Assembly: GCF_902635505.1 (NCBI RefSeq) | Contig: NC_045430.1 | Span: forward strand, 278,426,181 to 278,490,180 | Direction of reading: 5' to 3' | Length of the DNA: 64,000 nucleotides | Source: Sarcophilus harrisii | Lineage: Eukaryota > Chordata > Mammalia > Dasyuromorphia > Dasyuridae | In this document: piece by piece, positions 33,481 to 44,225 of the stretch | How positions within the stretch are numbered: position 1 is the stretch's first letter | Layout of the letters: every line of letters starts with the position of its first letter | Program-made: the position numbers and the translations under genes | Notes under the pieces: generated by a model | Databases searched by the model: none | What the model saw: only the letters and a program-made list of their open reading frames with translations | What the model was told of the DNA's origin: nothing

Positions 33481-33599
33481 GTTCTCAAGCCCTAAGAAGG
33501 ACTTTTTTTTAATACTTGAAATATTACTATTTCTTGGCACCCCCTCCCCACTCTCCAGAGGGGTTGTTTTAATCATAGGACTGATCTATTTTCAGCTCA

Positions 33600-33940
33600 G
33601 GCTCAGCTGTGCCTCTCCAGAGAGGAGGCTTGTTTTCTCCTTTTAACTTTATTGCACTTAATATGGGACCATTTAGCAATTTTCATACAATTTCCATCAG
33701 TCTGCAGGCCTGGGACCTCTTGGGCTTTTTCATGTTTTGCAAATCCAATAATGTGTGTAGGCCTGGCAAGTCTCTTTGTCTGTCTGCTGCAGACCGAGGG
33801 CTTCGCTTTCATTGGACGGCGTAGCGATAGGTGAATGCTGGGGCAAAATGTGAATGTGGAAGGGATAAAGGGATAGCCTCCTGGGCCTATGGGTCTCGTT
33901 GCGTAGGACTCTTGCGTCTTTGAGGCAGCAGCAGAGAAGA
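33600..33940. promoter_or_regulatory. candidate conserved noncoding element
   Basis: Transposon-free and complex, with a local CpG cluster at 33,795-33,829 (agaccgagggcttcg ... cattggacggcgtagcg), unusual in CpG-poor surroundings. Contains words such as catttagcaattttcatac and gcaaatccaataatg. Texture fits an enhancer; no conservation data were available. Confidence 0.4.
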
Positions 33941-34029
33941 GAAAGAATTCTGAGTGTAGAGTAAAGACAGGGCAGGATTTCCAGCTTGGACATTTACTTC
34001 CCATGAAGGCCCTAAGCAGAGTGCTGGGT

Positions 34030-34104
34030 ATAGAGTTTAGAAGCCCTGAATTCAAATCATGTTTCAGATACTTACTAGTTTACTGTACCAAAAACTTCAG
34101 TTGT
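34030..34104 (+). mobile_element. core-SINE, 5' part (split by L1)
   Basis: 'gaagccctgaattcaaatcatgtttcag' and 'acttactagtttactgtacc'. It continues at 34,638 beyond the L1 insertion. Confidence 0.85.
34090..34104. repeat. target-site duplication, left copy
   Basis: aaaaacttcagttgt, identical to 34,623-34,637; brackets the L1-plus-transduced segment. Confidence 0.9.
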
Positions 34105-34622
34105 TGAACTAGCTATACCCAGAAAAAGAACTCTGGGAGATGACTAAAAACCATTACATTGAATTCCCAGTCCCTATATTTATGCACACCTGCATCTTTG
34201 ATTTCCTTCACAAGCTAATTGTACAATAATTCAGAGTCTGATTCTTTTTGTACAGCAAAATAATGTTTTGGTCATGTATACTTATTGTGTATCTAAGTTA
34301 TATTTTAATATATTTAACATCTACTGGTCATCCTGCCATTTAGGGGAGGGGGGGGGGGGGGTAAGAGGTGAAAAATTGGAACAAGAGGTTTGGCAATTGT
34401 TAATGCTGTAAAGTTACCCATGTATATATCCTGTAAATTAAAGGCTATTAAATAAAAAAAAAAAAAAAAAGGATTTAAAAAAAAAAAAAAAAAAAGAGAA
34501 ATCACTTACTTTCTTGTGAAGAAATGTGGCCTTTGTTACTGTTACATACGAAATGTTTTGTTCTGGCCAGTCTATGTTGCTTTGATGTTAATAAAATAAA
34601 CTTGAATGAAAAAAAAAAAAAA
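34105..34622 (+). mobile_element. young L1 3' end with attached mRNA-like 3' end
   Basis: 34,105-34,450 is the L1 3' end, over 90% alike by eye to the reversed copy at 9,099-9,498, with AATAAA at 34,451-34,456 and an A-run to 34,470. After ggattt and a second A-run (34,477-34,495) comes about 113 bases of non-L1 sequence with two overlapping AATAAA signals (34,590-34,600) and a terminal poly(A) from 34,609. One 15-bp duplication encloses everything, so it arrived as one insertion. This fits 3' transduction by read-through past the weak L1 signal, or a template switch onto a cellular mRNA. The source gene is not recognised. Confidence 0.9.
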
Positions 34623-34637
34623 AAAAACTTCAGTTGT
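34623..34637. repeat. target-site duplication, right copy
   Basis: aaaaacttcagttgt; its A-rich start merges with the poly(A) tail, so the left boundary is uncertain by a few bases. Confidence 0.88.
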
Positions 34638-34715
34638 GCCTTAGTTTCTTCATGTGTAAGAAGGTGTTGGACCTGAATTTAAGATCCCTTTCAGTGCTAG
34701 ATTTGCTTGATCCAG
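34638..34715 (+). mobile_element. core-SINE, 3' part (split by L1)
   Basis: 'gccttagtttcttcatgtgtaagaaggtgttggacctg' and 'agatccctttcagtgctag' complete the SINE begun at 34,030. Confidence 0.85.
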
Positions 34716-34849
34716 GGCAGGGCTATTTTTTTCTATCATAAAGATATTCAAACTGATGCCCTCCTAGAATTCTTTCCTGGGTTCTTTCCAGATCACTGTC
34801 TTTGGTACCATCACTTCCATCCATACTTGAGGAGACAGCCTGGGGTAAG

Positions 34850-35010
34850 AAAATTTTGAACTTGGAGTCTTACAAGCTGGGTTTCCAGTCCTCCAGCTTC
34901 TAACATTCTCTATGTGGAAGGCCTTGGATATGCTATTTCATTTTTTCAATTTCAGTTTCAGTTTCAGTTTCCTTATCCATAAAAATATAATAACGCTCTC
35001 TCGTCTTCCT
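34850..35010 (+). mobile_element. MIR-like SINE
   Basis: 'gaacttggagtcttacaagctgggtttccagtcc' and 'tcagtttccttatccataaaaatataataacg', with a triplicated cagttt unit at about 34,960-34,980. Confidence 0.8.
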
Positions 35011-35084
35011 CACAGATACTCCATATGCTGGGCAGACAGTCCCACTGGCTCTTCTCTGTTTGGAGGAATCCATTTCTAACCTCT

Positions 35085-35430
35085 ATGCTCTTGTATATTC
35101 TGTCCTCAGTGTCATAAAGGTTCTGCTGCCTCCTCCCCACAGCCTTCAAACAAACCCGTTTTCTTCCCAGTTCAGCTCCTCCATGGAACTTTTCTTGCCC
35201 TCCCTCAGTTATCAGTCTCCTTCCTTCATAGATTACTTTGTATTTACTTATCCCTCACCTTCTTCAGCAAAAAGTCAAACTCTTCTTGGCTTATTCCAAG
35301 ATAGGAGTGGTGGTAGTGGGTGAATCACAATACATAGGCTGGTTTCATGTTTTCTTTATCCTCAGTACATTGTAGTATGTATAACACACAAAATAGATGC
35401 TTAATAAATGTGCTCAATAAAAATTTTTAT
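35085..35430 (+). mobile_element. L2 3' end
   Basis: 'ctccatggaacttttcttgccctccctcag', 'catagattactttgtatttacttatccc' and 'catgttttctttatcctcagtacattgtagtatgtataacac...agatgcttaataaatg' are in L2 order. The middle is partly lost. Confidence 0.8.
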
Positions 35431-35499
35431 TGAATTGCAAGAAAAATAAAAGTTCCTCTTTTCCAAGAGTTTTCATGTCACCTAGAGAATAAAACTTGT

Positions 35500-36000
35500 A
35501 AATGAAAATGAACACACGCTACATACTATTCTGTAAAGTCATTTTGGCAGGGGTAGGAACAGATGCATTACAACGGGATGGGAGACAATGAGGAAAAGTC
35601 TTCCCAAAAAGACCATCCTTATCTGAAGTTAATAAAGCTAGAAATGAGTTCCCAGAGGTATAAATGAGGGAGGGGAGACCACATTCCAGGCATGATGGAC
35701 AGCCTTCATGGGACAAGAAGATGGGAAATTGGTAGAAAAAGCAATTAGGCCAATTTGTCTGGTGTATATTGGTGCAAAATGAAGGATGAGGTGAAATCAA
35801 GATGAGATAATGTGGGAAGGGATTGAAATGACAGAATTTTGCATCATGTTTTGAAGGAAATACATCTCTTGAAGCTCATTAAGAAAGGGAGTGACATGCT
35901 TTAAAGCTTGTTAGGCTTTAGACATTTCAGTTTGTCAACTATACTGAGGATAGGATAAAGAGATGAGAGAATGTGGGCCAATCACTATTTTCAAAGACTC
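35500..36000 (+). mobile_element. family A, internal region
   Basis: 'cacattccaggcatgatggacagcc', 'cattaagaaagggagtgacatgc' and 'tttcagtttgtcaactatactgagg' match the central part of a long marsupial repeat that also occurs at 57,620-57,860. Diverged and ancient. Confidence 0.6.
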
Positions 36001-36689
36001 ATTCAGCCTTACATTATAATGTGTGGACTTCATGACATCCAGAGTAAAATTTTGCCCAGGAGCAAGTTTTATAAACTGAATAGGGATAAATAACGTGGAC
36101 ATCTTCAAGTTAACCTTTTAAGAAAAAAAAACATGGGAGGTGAGGAGGAGGCAGAAATCTTTAGTCTAGCAAGGATCTCCATTGGGGAAGTGCACTTGGA
36201 GCTCAGGAGCAAGACAAAAGAAGCATGCCATTCATCAGGTTCTAATTTTAGCAATGCTTCTTGCTGAGTAGGTGCTAAACTCTGTTATTTCTATGTTGCT
36301 GAAGGACTATGAGTGCTGTCAGTTTGCCCCGGACCAAAGGCTCACCCATTCCCTGTAGTACCAACTCTGAGGGAAACATTCCTTCTATTTGTTTTTTCCT
36401 TTTACTTAGTCACTTCATTCCTCAGCTCTTTTTCATCAGGCTTGACAAAAAGACAAATATACAAAGACGTAAGCAAATAAACAAACCAACCCAAGATTCT
36501 AAATCTAAAATCTGGAGAGGTCTGACTCATACTTTATGATCCTCGGGTGAATATGTTTACATATGAATTTACTTAAAATATTGGGGAAATCCACATTGTC
36601 TTTCTGGGGCACTGAACAATCAGTGATATAGGAAACCCATCTAAGCCCACAAGTTTCCTTTCTTTTCCATCTTCCAATAGATATTATGG
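36001..36689. other. unique sequence
   Basis: No repeat recognised except an A-run at 36,121-36,131. No coding frame of note. Confidence 0.4.
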
Positions 36690-37320
36690 AGTCACTCCCA
36701 ACATTTCATTTTTAATTTTTAAAAATATAAACTTAAGAAATACAAAAATTTAGTACTTTCATATACAAAATAAAATACAAAAAAGTGTTGTCTGAATTCA
36801 TGAATCTTTATTCCATATACAGGCTTTTAATAATGAATTCAACACCTTACTTTCAAAAGTACCCTCCTAGTCTGTGCTTCCTTCTCAATTTCCTCCCTTC
36901 TTTTATATTTTTCATGAGTATCAATAAGTTCCTACATTCAGCCTTCCCACAATTAAAATCAAACAAAAAGACTTTATAATTAATACATAGAATGGCCACA
37001 TCCAAAAAGATATATTGATTCCCTTCTTTGAAACCCATGACTTCTCTAAGCAATGGGCTACATGTTCATCACAGGTTCTCTGTAGCTGTGATTAGTCATT
37101 GCTTTAATCAGAATTCTGAAATCTTTCAGTGTCATTTTTCTTTGCAGTATTGTCATTTTATGGCTCATTCTCCTAGTTCTTTTCATATTGTATCAGTTCC
37201 TACTTTCAATGGTTATGTGAAATTATTTTAGTTATAGCACACTAATATTCCAATTTCTTCCTCATGCCAGTAATTGTCCAGCCATTCTCTAATTGATGGG
37301 CACATTGTATTGATGAGTCT
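36690..37320 (-). mobile_element. L1 3' end, antisense, old
   Basis: 'tctgtagctgtgattagtcattgctttaatcagaattctgaaatc', 'tggctcattctcctagttcttttc' and 'ttgtccagccattctctaattgatgggcac' are the reversed 3' UTR and ORF2 end of an L1 family different from that at 38,285. Confidence 0.85.
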
Positions 37321-37439
37321 ATGTAAACTCATTCCTTACTCAAACTCCTTGAAAATAAGCATTTTCTTTGTTTTTAACATCCCTAGAATAAAGGTGATTA
37401 ATACATGAACTAAAGTGAATTTAAACCTTTCTTTTATAT

Positions 37440-37560
37440 TTCCTTCCTATTTATGAATCATAGACAAGTTATTTAACTTCCCAGTAGGTTAATTATTTCC
37501 TGGGACTTTACTAAATCATAGAAAGATTGAGAATGACTTTAGTGAAGGCAGTTCCCCTAT
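37440..37560 (+). mobile_element. MIR-like SINE fragment
   Basis: 'tcatagacaagttatttaacttcccagtaggttaattatttcctgggac'; core only, weak. Confidence 0.5.
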
Positions 37561-38284
37561 TTTTTTATACTGAAAAAAATCAGACTCTTTGGTAGGAATT
37601 GTGTTATTGTTAAACAGAGTAGGAAAGTTTATCAAATTAAAAAATACTCAGACACTGAGTTGTGATTCCTCTAGAATTCCTGTAAATTATGGGTGACAAC
37701 CCTGGCTTAAAGTGTCCCAGAATCCACTATCTTGTTCATCACCATCTCCCCTAATCAATATCATCATCCTAGAAGAGGAAAAAGTTGTGTGTCCAAATTG
37801 TGACTTTATGCACGTAAACATTTTTTAGAATGTGTATTTATCAGAGCTAAGAAATGGAAATGAACCTTATAAAATAGAGCAAGATAGAACATCATCAAGT
37901 ATGGTAACATGGATGGGGGAAGGAAGAAACCAATAGTTACCAAAGAAAGGATTTATCTGTCTCATCAGTCATCAAATGACTCCTATAAGGCTGCTTGGAT
38001 AAATAACATGCAAATGAAGCAGAAACATAAGGAATCAATTAATATATTAAAATATACAGAGATTAGGGATAGGGATGGGCAGGATGAATTTGGCCATCTG
38101 CTTTGGGGGGTTCTTTGAAGCAGAAATGGCCTGATTCTGCAATATGCAGATTGGAATCAAGGCTCTTTTTTGTAAATCTGCCAAAAAATTGCTGTTTAGG
38201 CTGAATATTATGCTCTGATACCATTATCCAATCTCATGCATTCTTTTTCCTCCCTCTTTATTTTTCTCCCAATTACAAGTAAAC
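37561..38284. other. unique AT-rich sequence
   Basis: No repeat family recognised; a 69-codon frame at 37,909-38,118 is Lys/Asp-rich with no known features. Confidence 0.4.
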
Positions 38285-40444
38285 ATTTTTTTTTTTTAAA
38301 GTTTGAGGTCTAATTTTTTTTTCTGCCCCTTTCTTCCCTTCCCTCCCTCCTTGAGAAGGCAAGTAATTTAATACAAATTATACATGTGCAGTCATGCAAA
38401 ATGTATTTCTATATTACCCATGTTGCAAAAACAACAAAAATCAAGCAAAAATAAAAAAAATGTAAAATATGCTTTGATCTGCATTCAGACTCCATTGGTT
38501 ATTTCTCTAGAGGTAGATAGCATTCTTCACCATAAATCCTTCAGAATTGTCTTGAATCAGTATAATGAAAAGAATAGTTAAATCATTCACTATTGATCTT
38601 ATACAACATTGTTATACAGTTTGTAATATTCTCCTGGTACTGCTGATTTCATATTGCCTTTCAAGATTTTTTTCTGAAACCATCATGTTCATTGTTTTTT
38701 GGTTTGTTTTTTTAGCACAATAGTAATCCATCATAATCATATACCACAACTTGTTCATTCATTTCCCAATTTCTGGACATCCCCTCAATTTCCAATTCTT
38801 TTTCACAACAAAACTAACTAATATAAATATTTGTATGTATAGGTCCTTTTCCTTTGGTCTCTTTAGACTATACAACTAGTAGTTTTATTATTGCTAAGTT
38901 AAAGGATATGTACAGTTTTTCAGCCCTTTGGCCAGACTTCCTAACTGTTCTTCAGGATGGTTAGATCAATTTCCAATTCCACCAACAATACATTAGTGTC
39001 TCATTAGTACAACATTTTTTTTTTACATTCCTTGCAACATTTACCATTTTCCTTTCTGTCAGGTTAGCTAATGTGATAAGTATAAGTTGATACCTTAGAG
39101 TTGTTTTCATTTGAATTTCTCTACTCACTAGTCATTTAGAGAATTCTATATGACTATATATATTTTTTTGAAATTTGCTTCTTCATATCATTTGGTTATT
39201 TATTAATTTGGTAATAACTTGTATTCCTACTAATTGACCCAGTTCACTATATGTTTGAGAAACCTGCTGTAAAATTCCTCCCTCTTCCCATTTTCTGCTT
39301 TCCTTCTAATCTTGGTTACAGTGGTTTAATTTGTGCAAAATAGTTTTAATTTAATGTAATAAAATTAGGCATTTTACATCCTATAATTTCCTCTAACTTT
39401 TGTTTGGTCAGAAATTCTTCTCTTATCTGTAGATCTGACAAGTAAATCTAATTTGCTAATGGTATCACTCTTTATGCCTAATCATGAAACCATTTCCATC
39501 TTATCTTGGTATATAGTGTGACATGTCTATATTATACTTACTGTCAAACTTTCTAATTTCTAAGCAATTTTTTTCCTAACAGTGAGCTTTTGTCCCCAAA
39601 TCTTGGATCTTTAGAGTTTGTCAAACATTAGGTTACTATGGTCATACTATGGCCAATACTACTGTGTATTTAATCTGGTCTATTGATTCATTTCCCTATT
39701 TCTTATCCAGTTTGATGGTTACCACTTTGAAATACATTGATTTTTTTTGAACTTTTTGACCTTTTATTCTTCTGGAAGAATTTTGTTATTTTTTTCCCAG
39801 CTGTATAAAATATTTTATGGTTATGGGAAATGAATAAGTAAGTTAATTTAAGTAGAATTGTCATTTATCTTATATCGATCTAGCCTACCATGATAAATGG
39901 ATACTTCTCTAATTGTTTAGATCCATCTTCGTGTGAAAAGTGTTTTTAGTTCCTGTGTTTCTCTTGTCAGGTTGATGCCCAAATATTTCATGTTGTCCAC
40001 ACTTATTTTAAATGGATTTTCTCTCTTTTTTTTCCGGATGAACTTTTTAAGTAATATGTAGAATTGCATTATATATGGATTTATTTTATATCCTGCAACT
40101 CTGCTGAATTGTTATTTCAACTGGGTTTTTAGTTGATTCTCTAGGATTCTTTTAAATATACCATCATATCATCTGCAATGATGGTAATTTAGTTTCTCCA
40201 TTACCTTTGCTATTTCCTTCAATGTCTTTTTCTTCTTTTATTCCTACAGGTAGCATTGTTCTAGAACAATGTTGAATAATAGTGGTAATAATGGACATCC
40301 TTGCTTTATTCCTAATGTTATTGGGAAGGCTTCTAACTTACTCCCAAAAGAGATAGTCTTACTGGTTGTTTTAAATAGCTACTGCTTATTTTAAGGAAAG
40401 CTCCATTTATTCCTATATGTTATGTGCTCCCTCTCTCCCTCTTG

Positions 40445-40449
40445 TATGT

Positions 40450-40481
<32 letters not shown>
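40445..40481. repeat. (TG)n microsatellite inside L1
   Basis: TGTG run with one TATG interruption, within the L1 ORF2 remains. Confidence 0.95.
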
Positions 40482-42534
40482 TTTATAAGAATGAGAGTCA
40501 TATTGTCTCAAAAGCTTTTTCTACATGTTTTTTTTTTTATTAATGTGGTCAATTATGGTGATAGTTCCCTCCCCCCCACCAATGTTGAATCAGCCCTACA
40601 TTCCTGTTATATACCCTGTCTTGTCCTAGTGAATGATCTTTGTGTCATATTACAGTAATCATGCTCATATTTTATTTGAATATTTGCATTAATGTTTATT
40701 AGGGGAATTGCTTTCTAGTTTTCTTTCTATTTGCTCTTCCTGGTTTCAGTATCAGCACTATGTTTACATCATAAAAAAGGAATTTGGTAGGAAACTTGCT
40801 TTGCTTATTTTTCCAAATAGTTTTTATAGATATGGAATTAATTTTTTTTAAATATTTGGTAGAATTCACATGTGAATACAGCTGGTCCTGGGTATTTTTT
40901 TCTTAGGGAGCTCACTGATGGCTTGTTCACGTGTGTTCTGTAAGAGTTATTTAAAATATTCTTTCCTCTTCAGTTAAGCTGGACAATTTATATTTTTGTA
41001 AATATTTATCCATTTCATTTAGATTGTTCTGTAGTTCTACAATATCACAGTAGTTTTCTTTGGTAATTAAAAAATATGATGTCTAGGCTCTCTTTTGGGA
41101 TCATGTCTTTAAAGTATTCCAATAATTTTAAAATTCTCTCTCCTCTATTTTCCAGGTCAGGTATTTCCCCAGTGAAACATTTCCCATTTTCTTTAACTTT
41201 TTCATTCTTTTGATTTTGTCTTATTGCTTCTTGATGTGTCACGGATTCATTTGCTTACATTTGGCCAATTCTAATTTTCAGGAAATTATATTCTTCAGTG
41301 AGCATTTGGCCAATTCTGATTTTGAAGGGATTTTCTTCAATGAATTTTTTGTGCTTTTTTTTTTTCCATTTTGCCATTTAAGTATTTTTTTAGTATGTTT
41401 TTTTTTTCACCAAGTTGTTACTGTCTTTTCAGAACTTTCTTTCATCTCTCTCATTTTTCTCATTTCTCCATTTCCTTTTTTATTTGATATTAAAAATACT
41501 TTTGAGTTTTTTTAGGAATTCTTATTGAGCTTGTATGCAATTCATGTTTTTCTTTGAGGCTTTGCAATTGTTTTGAATTCATTGTCATCTTCTGAGCTTG
41601 TGTCTTGATCTTCCCTGCCCCTTCTTGTTGTTATTCTGGTTCTTTTTTTTTTTAAGCTGTTCCTTTTCCCAATCTATTTCTCGATTCTTAACTTTATGTT
41701 AAAGTTGTGCTCTGCACCCAGGGTAGAATAGGGATTGTCCCAGACTTCAGGAGTGTTTTGTTTTGTTTTGTTTTGTTTTTGTCTTTTGCTTTGTTTTGTT
41801 TTTCCTGCTACTACTTTCAGATCTATCTTTCAGAGCCTTAATTTTCCTTGTTTCCAAGGTGGTGTGATTTCAGGCAAGGCATTATCCCTGTTTTCTGGCC
41901 TGTGCTCTGGTCTTTTCCTGGGTTTACCCTTGTAGATACTAGACCTAGTACTCTTTCCTGGCTCTACGATTGTGAATGGGTTCCCCCATTCTCCTGTTGC
42001 CTCTATCTTACAACTGAGGTTAGGTCTTTTGCTCTCTTGTGAGTGACCATAAGAACTCTTATCTTATCCTGAATTGTGACCAGGACTCCTATTACACTGT
42101 GAGCTGCAACCACTCTGACTCCTCTTGGAGGAGCTGTTACTTGAGCATCTGGTACCTTACAGCAACAAGTGCTAATGCTCCTCTAAACTCTGAGACTACA
42201 ACCTGGAATTGAGTATAGGTAATGCACCAGGATCCTGCACTGGCAAAGGGTTTCATGTAATTTTTTCTGCCAAATTATCTGATTCCCTTGCTGTCTATGA
42301 GCTGAGAGCTCCTAAAGCTGCTGTTGCCATTGAGGCAATCACCAGACAGATCTCAAGGGGCATGGCCATTATGCTGTTTGCTGCTGTCCTACAGGCTCAA
42401 CCATTATCCAAGGAAGATATCTATCCTGCCTATTTCCTAAGTTTTTGAGGGGCTGGAAAACCATTTCCCTCTGACCTCTTGCTACTTCTGTCACTCCTGA
42501 ATTTGAAATGTTATTTTTCAAGATATGTGGAACC

Positions 42535-42708
42535 CAGTTTCTTAAAGTGTGGGTCACAACTCCACTAAATAGAGTGGTTAAGAAATTATGATTTATTTTC
42601 AACAAATGCTTGAGTGTGCGCCTATTTTATATACCTTTATACTTGGGGTCAAATAAAAATTCCTTGGGTAAAAAGGGGTCAGGATTCAAAAAAGTTTAAA
42701 AATCCCTG
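42535..42708. mobile_element. hAT-type MITE
   Basis: Starts 'cagtttcttaaagtgtgggtcac' and ends 'aaagtttaaaaatccctg', imperfect terminal inverted repeats. The interior has 'ttgtatacc'-like and 'ggggtcaaataaaaattcc...aaaaggggtca' blocks typical of non-autonomous Charlie-like hAT elements in marsupials. The right flank gtttagaa fits the hAT target pattern nTnTAGAn; the left flank gtggaacc is diverged. It sits in the 5' UTR of the L1, so it inserted later than that L1. Confidence 0.85.
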
Positions 42709-42775
42709 GTTTAGAAGGGAATTTGGGAAATTTCAGGGGAGTTCCTGTCTCTACTTTGCCATCTTGGCAATCCAT

Positions 42776-43099
42776 TCTCATGGATTCTGTTGCACATTAT
42801 TAATACACTTTTTTTTGAAAAGCTTAATATAAGAACATCTTTTTTTCCCCCAAAATCCTTCTTCAATACTCAAATTCAAGGACTTAAAATTTCACCACTA
42901 GCAAAATTGTCTCATATTTACGCATGTAATTTTCCTGTAAAATTTGGATAATCTTTTAGAGTTTCCTGATCTAAAATATATATCCCCTTGTTACTAATAT
43001 ATTGATGACTCTCTGGTCTTTTAATTTAAGTAAATTCTATCCAGCATTTTATTCTTGTACTTCTACTCTATGCTAAGCAGTGATCCAGCTACGGAGGAC
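42776..43099. other. unique AT-rich sequence
   Basis: T-run at 42,839-42,850 and nothing else recognised. Confidence 0.4.
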
Positions 43100-43256
43100 A
43101 GTGAAGGATGGGTTGGTGGAATAAAAGCAAACAGGATTAAGCAACTTGCTTAGGGTCTTACAGCTGGTAAGAGACTCTGGCCAGGTTTTAACTCAGAAAG
43201 ATGAGTTTTTCTGACTCCAGTCTTAGAAATCTATCTACTGTACTACCTACATGCCT
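43100..43256 (-). mobile_element. core-SINE, antisense
   Basis: 'gcaaacaggattaagcaacttgcttagggtcttacagctgg', 'ttctgactccagtcttag', 'ctatctactgtactacctacatgcc'. Confidence 0.85.
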
Positions 43257-43379
43257 TAAAGAAACTTAAAAATACACATAATGATTGGACTTCAATGGAA
43301 GGTTGTTCTTTGGTTGGAAAAAAAATAAAGTCTTCAGGATGAAAAAAAAAATCAGTGTTATTCTTAATACACAGAGATA

Positions 43380-44000
43380 TACATGAAAAAGATAATTTAC
43401 TGTTGAAGTTTCATAATTTGAAAATAATATGTGATAGATCTGGTGATAAATGCATGCTGCACAAAGATGAGTTTAAATGAAGAGCATTTAATTAGCAAAA
43501 GCCTTGCTAGCAGGTGGATGTTGTTGACTGACAGAGTTGGGATTCAAAAAGATCTCAGTTTATTAGAACCCTAGCCCTAATCTAATAAAATGAAATTTAA
43601 TGTCGAAACATATGGAATCATTAAGAAATATCAATGTTGCAATTACAAGAGAGGATGGGCAAGGTTAGATTGCATTTCATTCACAAAAGATCTAAGGGTT
43701 TTAGTAGTCTGAAGTTCCATGTAAGCCTTCTGTGATATGGCAAACCTGTGGTTTCATTTAGAAGTATACAAATAAAAAGTATATAAATAAGGGAAGATCT
43801 TGTATACTTCTAAAATCACATCATATCTAGACTATACATTTATTTCTGGGAGACCCAGTGAGGAAAATCCCTGACCACCAGCAGAAGATCTAGAGGAAGG
43901 GAACCAGGGTACTGAAGATCTGTGAGTTTATGAATTATGAAAATTACTTGGCAGAAGTGAGGAAAGTTTGCATAAAGAAAAAAAAAAGTCCTGTGAGGAG
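43380..44000. promoter_or_regulatory. candidate conserved noncoding tract
   Basis: About 600 bases without transposons. 'gaagagcatttaattagcaaaagccttgctagcagg' (near 43,480) holds a TTAATTAG homeodomain-type core beside an inverted 'ttgctagcag' word. Constraint is an inference from texture. Confidence 0.35.
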
Positions 44001-44029
44001 AAACAGAGGTAAAGAGAGTTGTCTTTAAT

Positions 44030-44225
44030 TGAAGAGCTATCATTTGAAAGAAGAATTGGATTTATTCTCCTCTGAAGGTAGGATGAGGAATAATGCAAAG
44101 AAGTTGCAAAGAGACAGTAGGACACTTGATTTAATGGGGTAAAAACCTTCCTGATTATGAGATATGAGCTATCCAAAAAAGGAAGGGGCTGCCTCGGAAG
44201 GCAGTAAATTACAATTATCCTTTTC
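44030..44225 (+). mobile_element. ancient LINE-like fragment
   Basis: 'agaagttgcaaagagacag', 'aaaaccttcctgattatgagatatgagctatcc' and 'ggggctgcctcggaaggcagtaaatt' match a widespread mammalian ancient repeat (consensus-like 'aaaacttcctaacaattagagctgtcc...gggctgcctcgggaggtagtgag'). Family name not certain. Confidence 0.7.

Larger units (their letters stand above)
38285..42775 (-). mobile_element. near end-to-end L1 with internal deletion
   Basis: Read on the minus strand: 5' end 'ccaagatggcaaagtagagac' (about 42,770), 5' UTR to about 41,690, ORF1 N-terminal coiled coil and the start of its RNA-binding domain (about 41,660-41,045), then directly ORF2 from the reverse transcriptase onward (about 41,040-38,600), then 3' UTR and tail at 38,285. 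The RT catalytic Ala-Asp-Asp is at 40,168-40,176. ORF1 C-terminus, the inter-ORF gap and the ORF2 endonuclease are missing at one junction near 41,040. Many stops and shifts; long inactive. It carries a TG array (40,445-40,481) and a hAT-type element near its 5' end. Confidence 0.92.

Noticed and set aside
41045-41515. Host gene with a coiled coil
   Set aside because: The sequence is antisense L1 ORF1, contiguous with the L1 5' UTR and ORF2.
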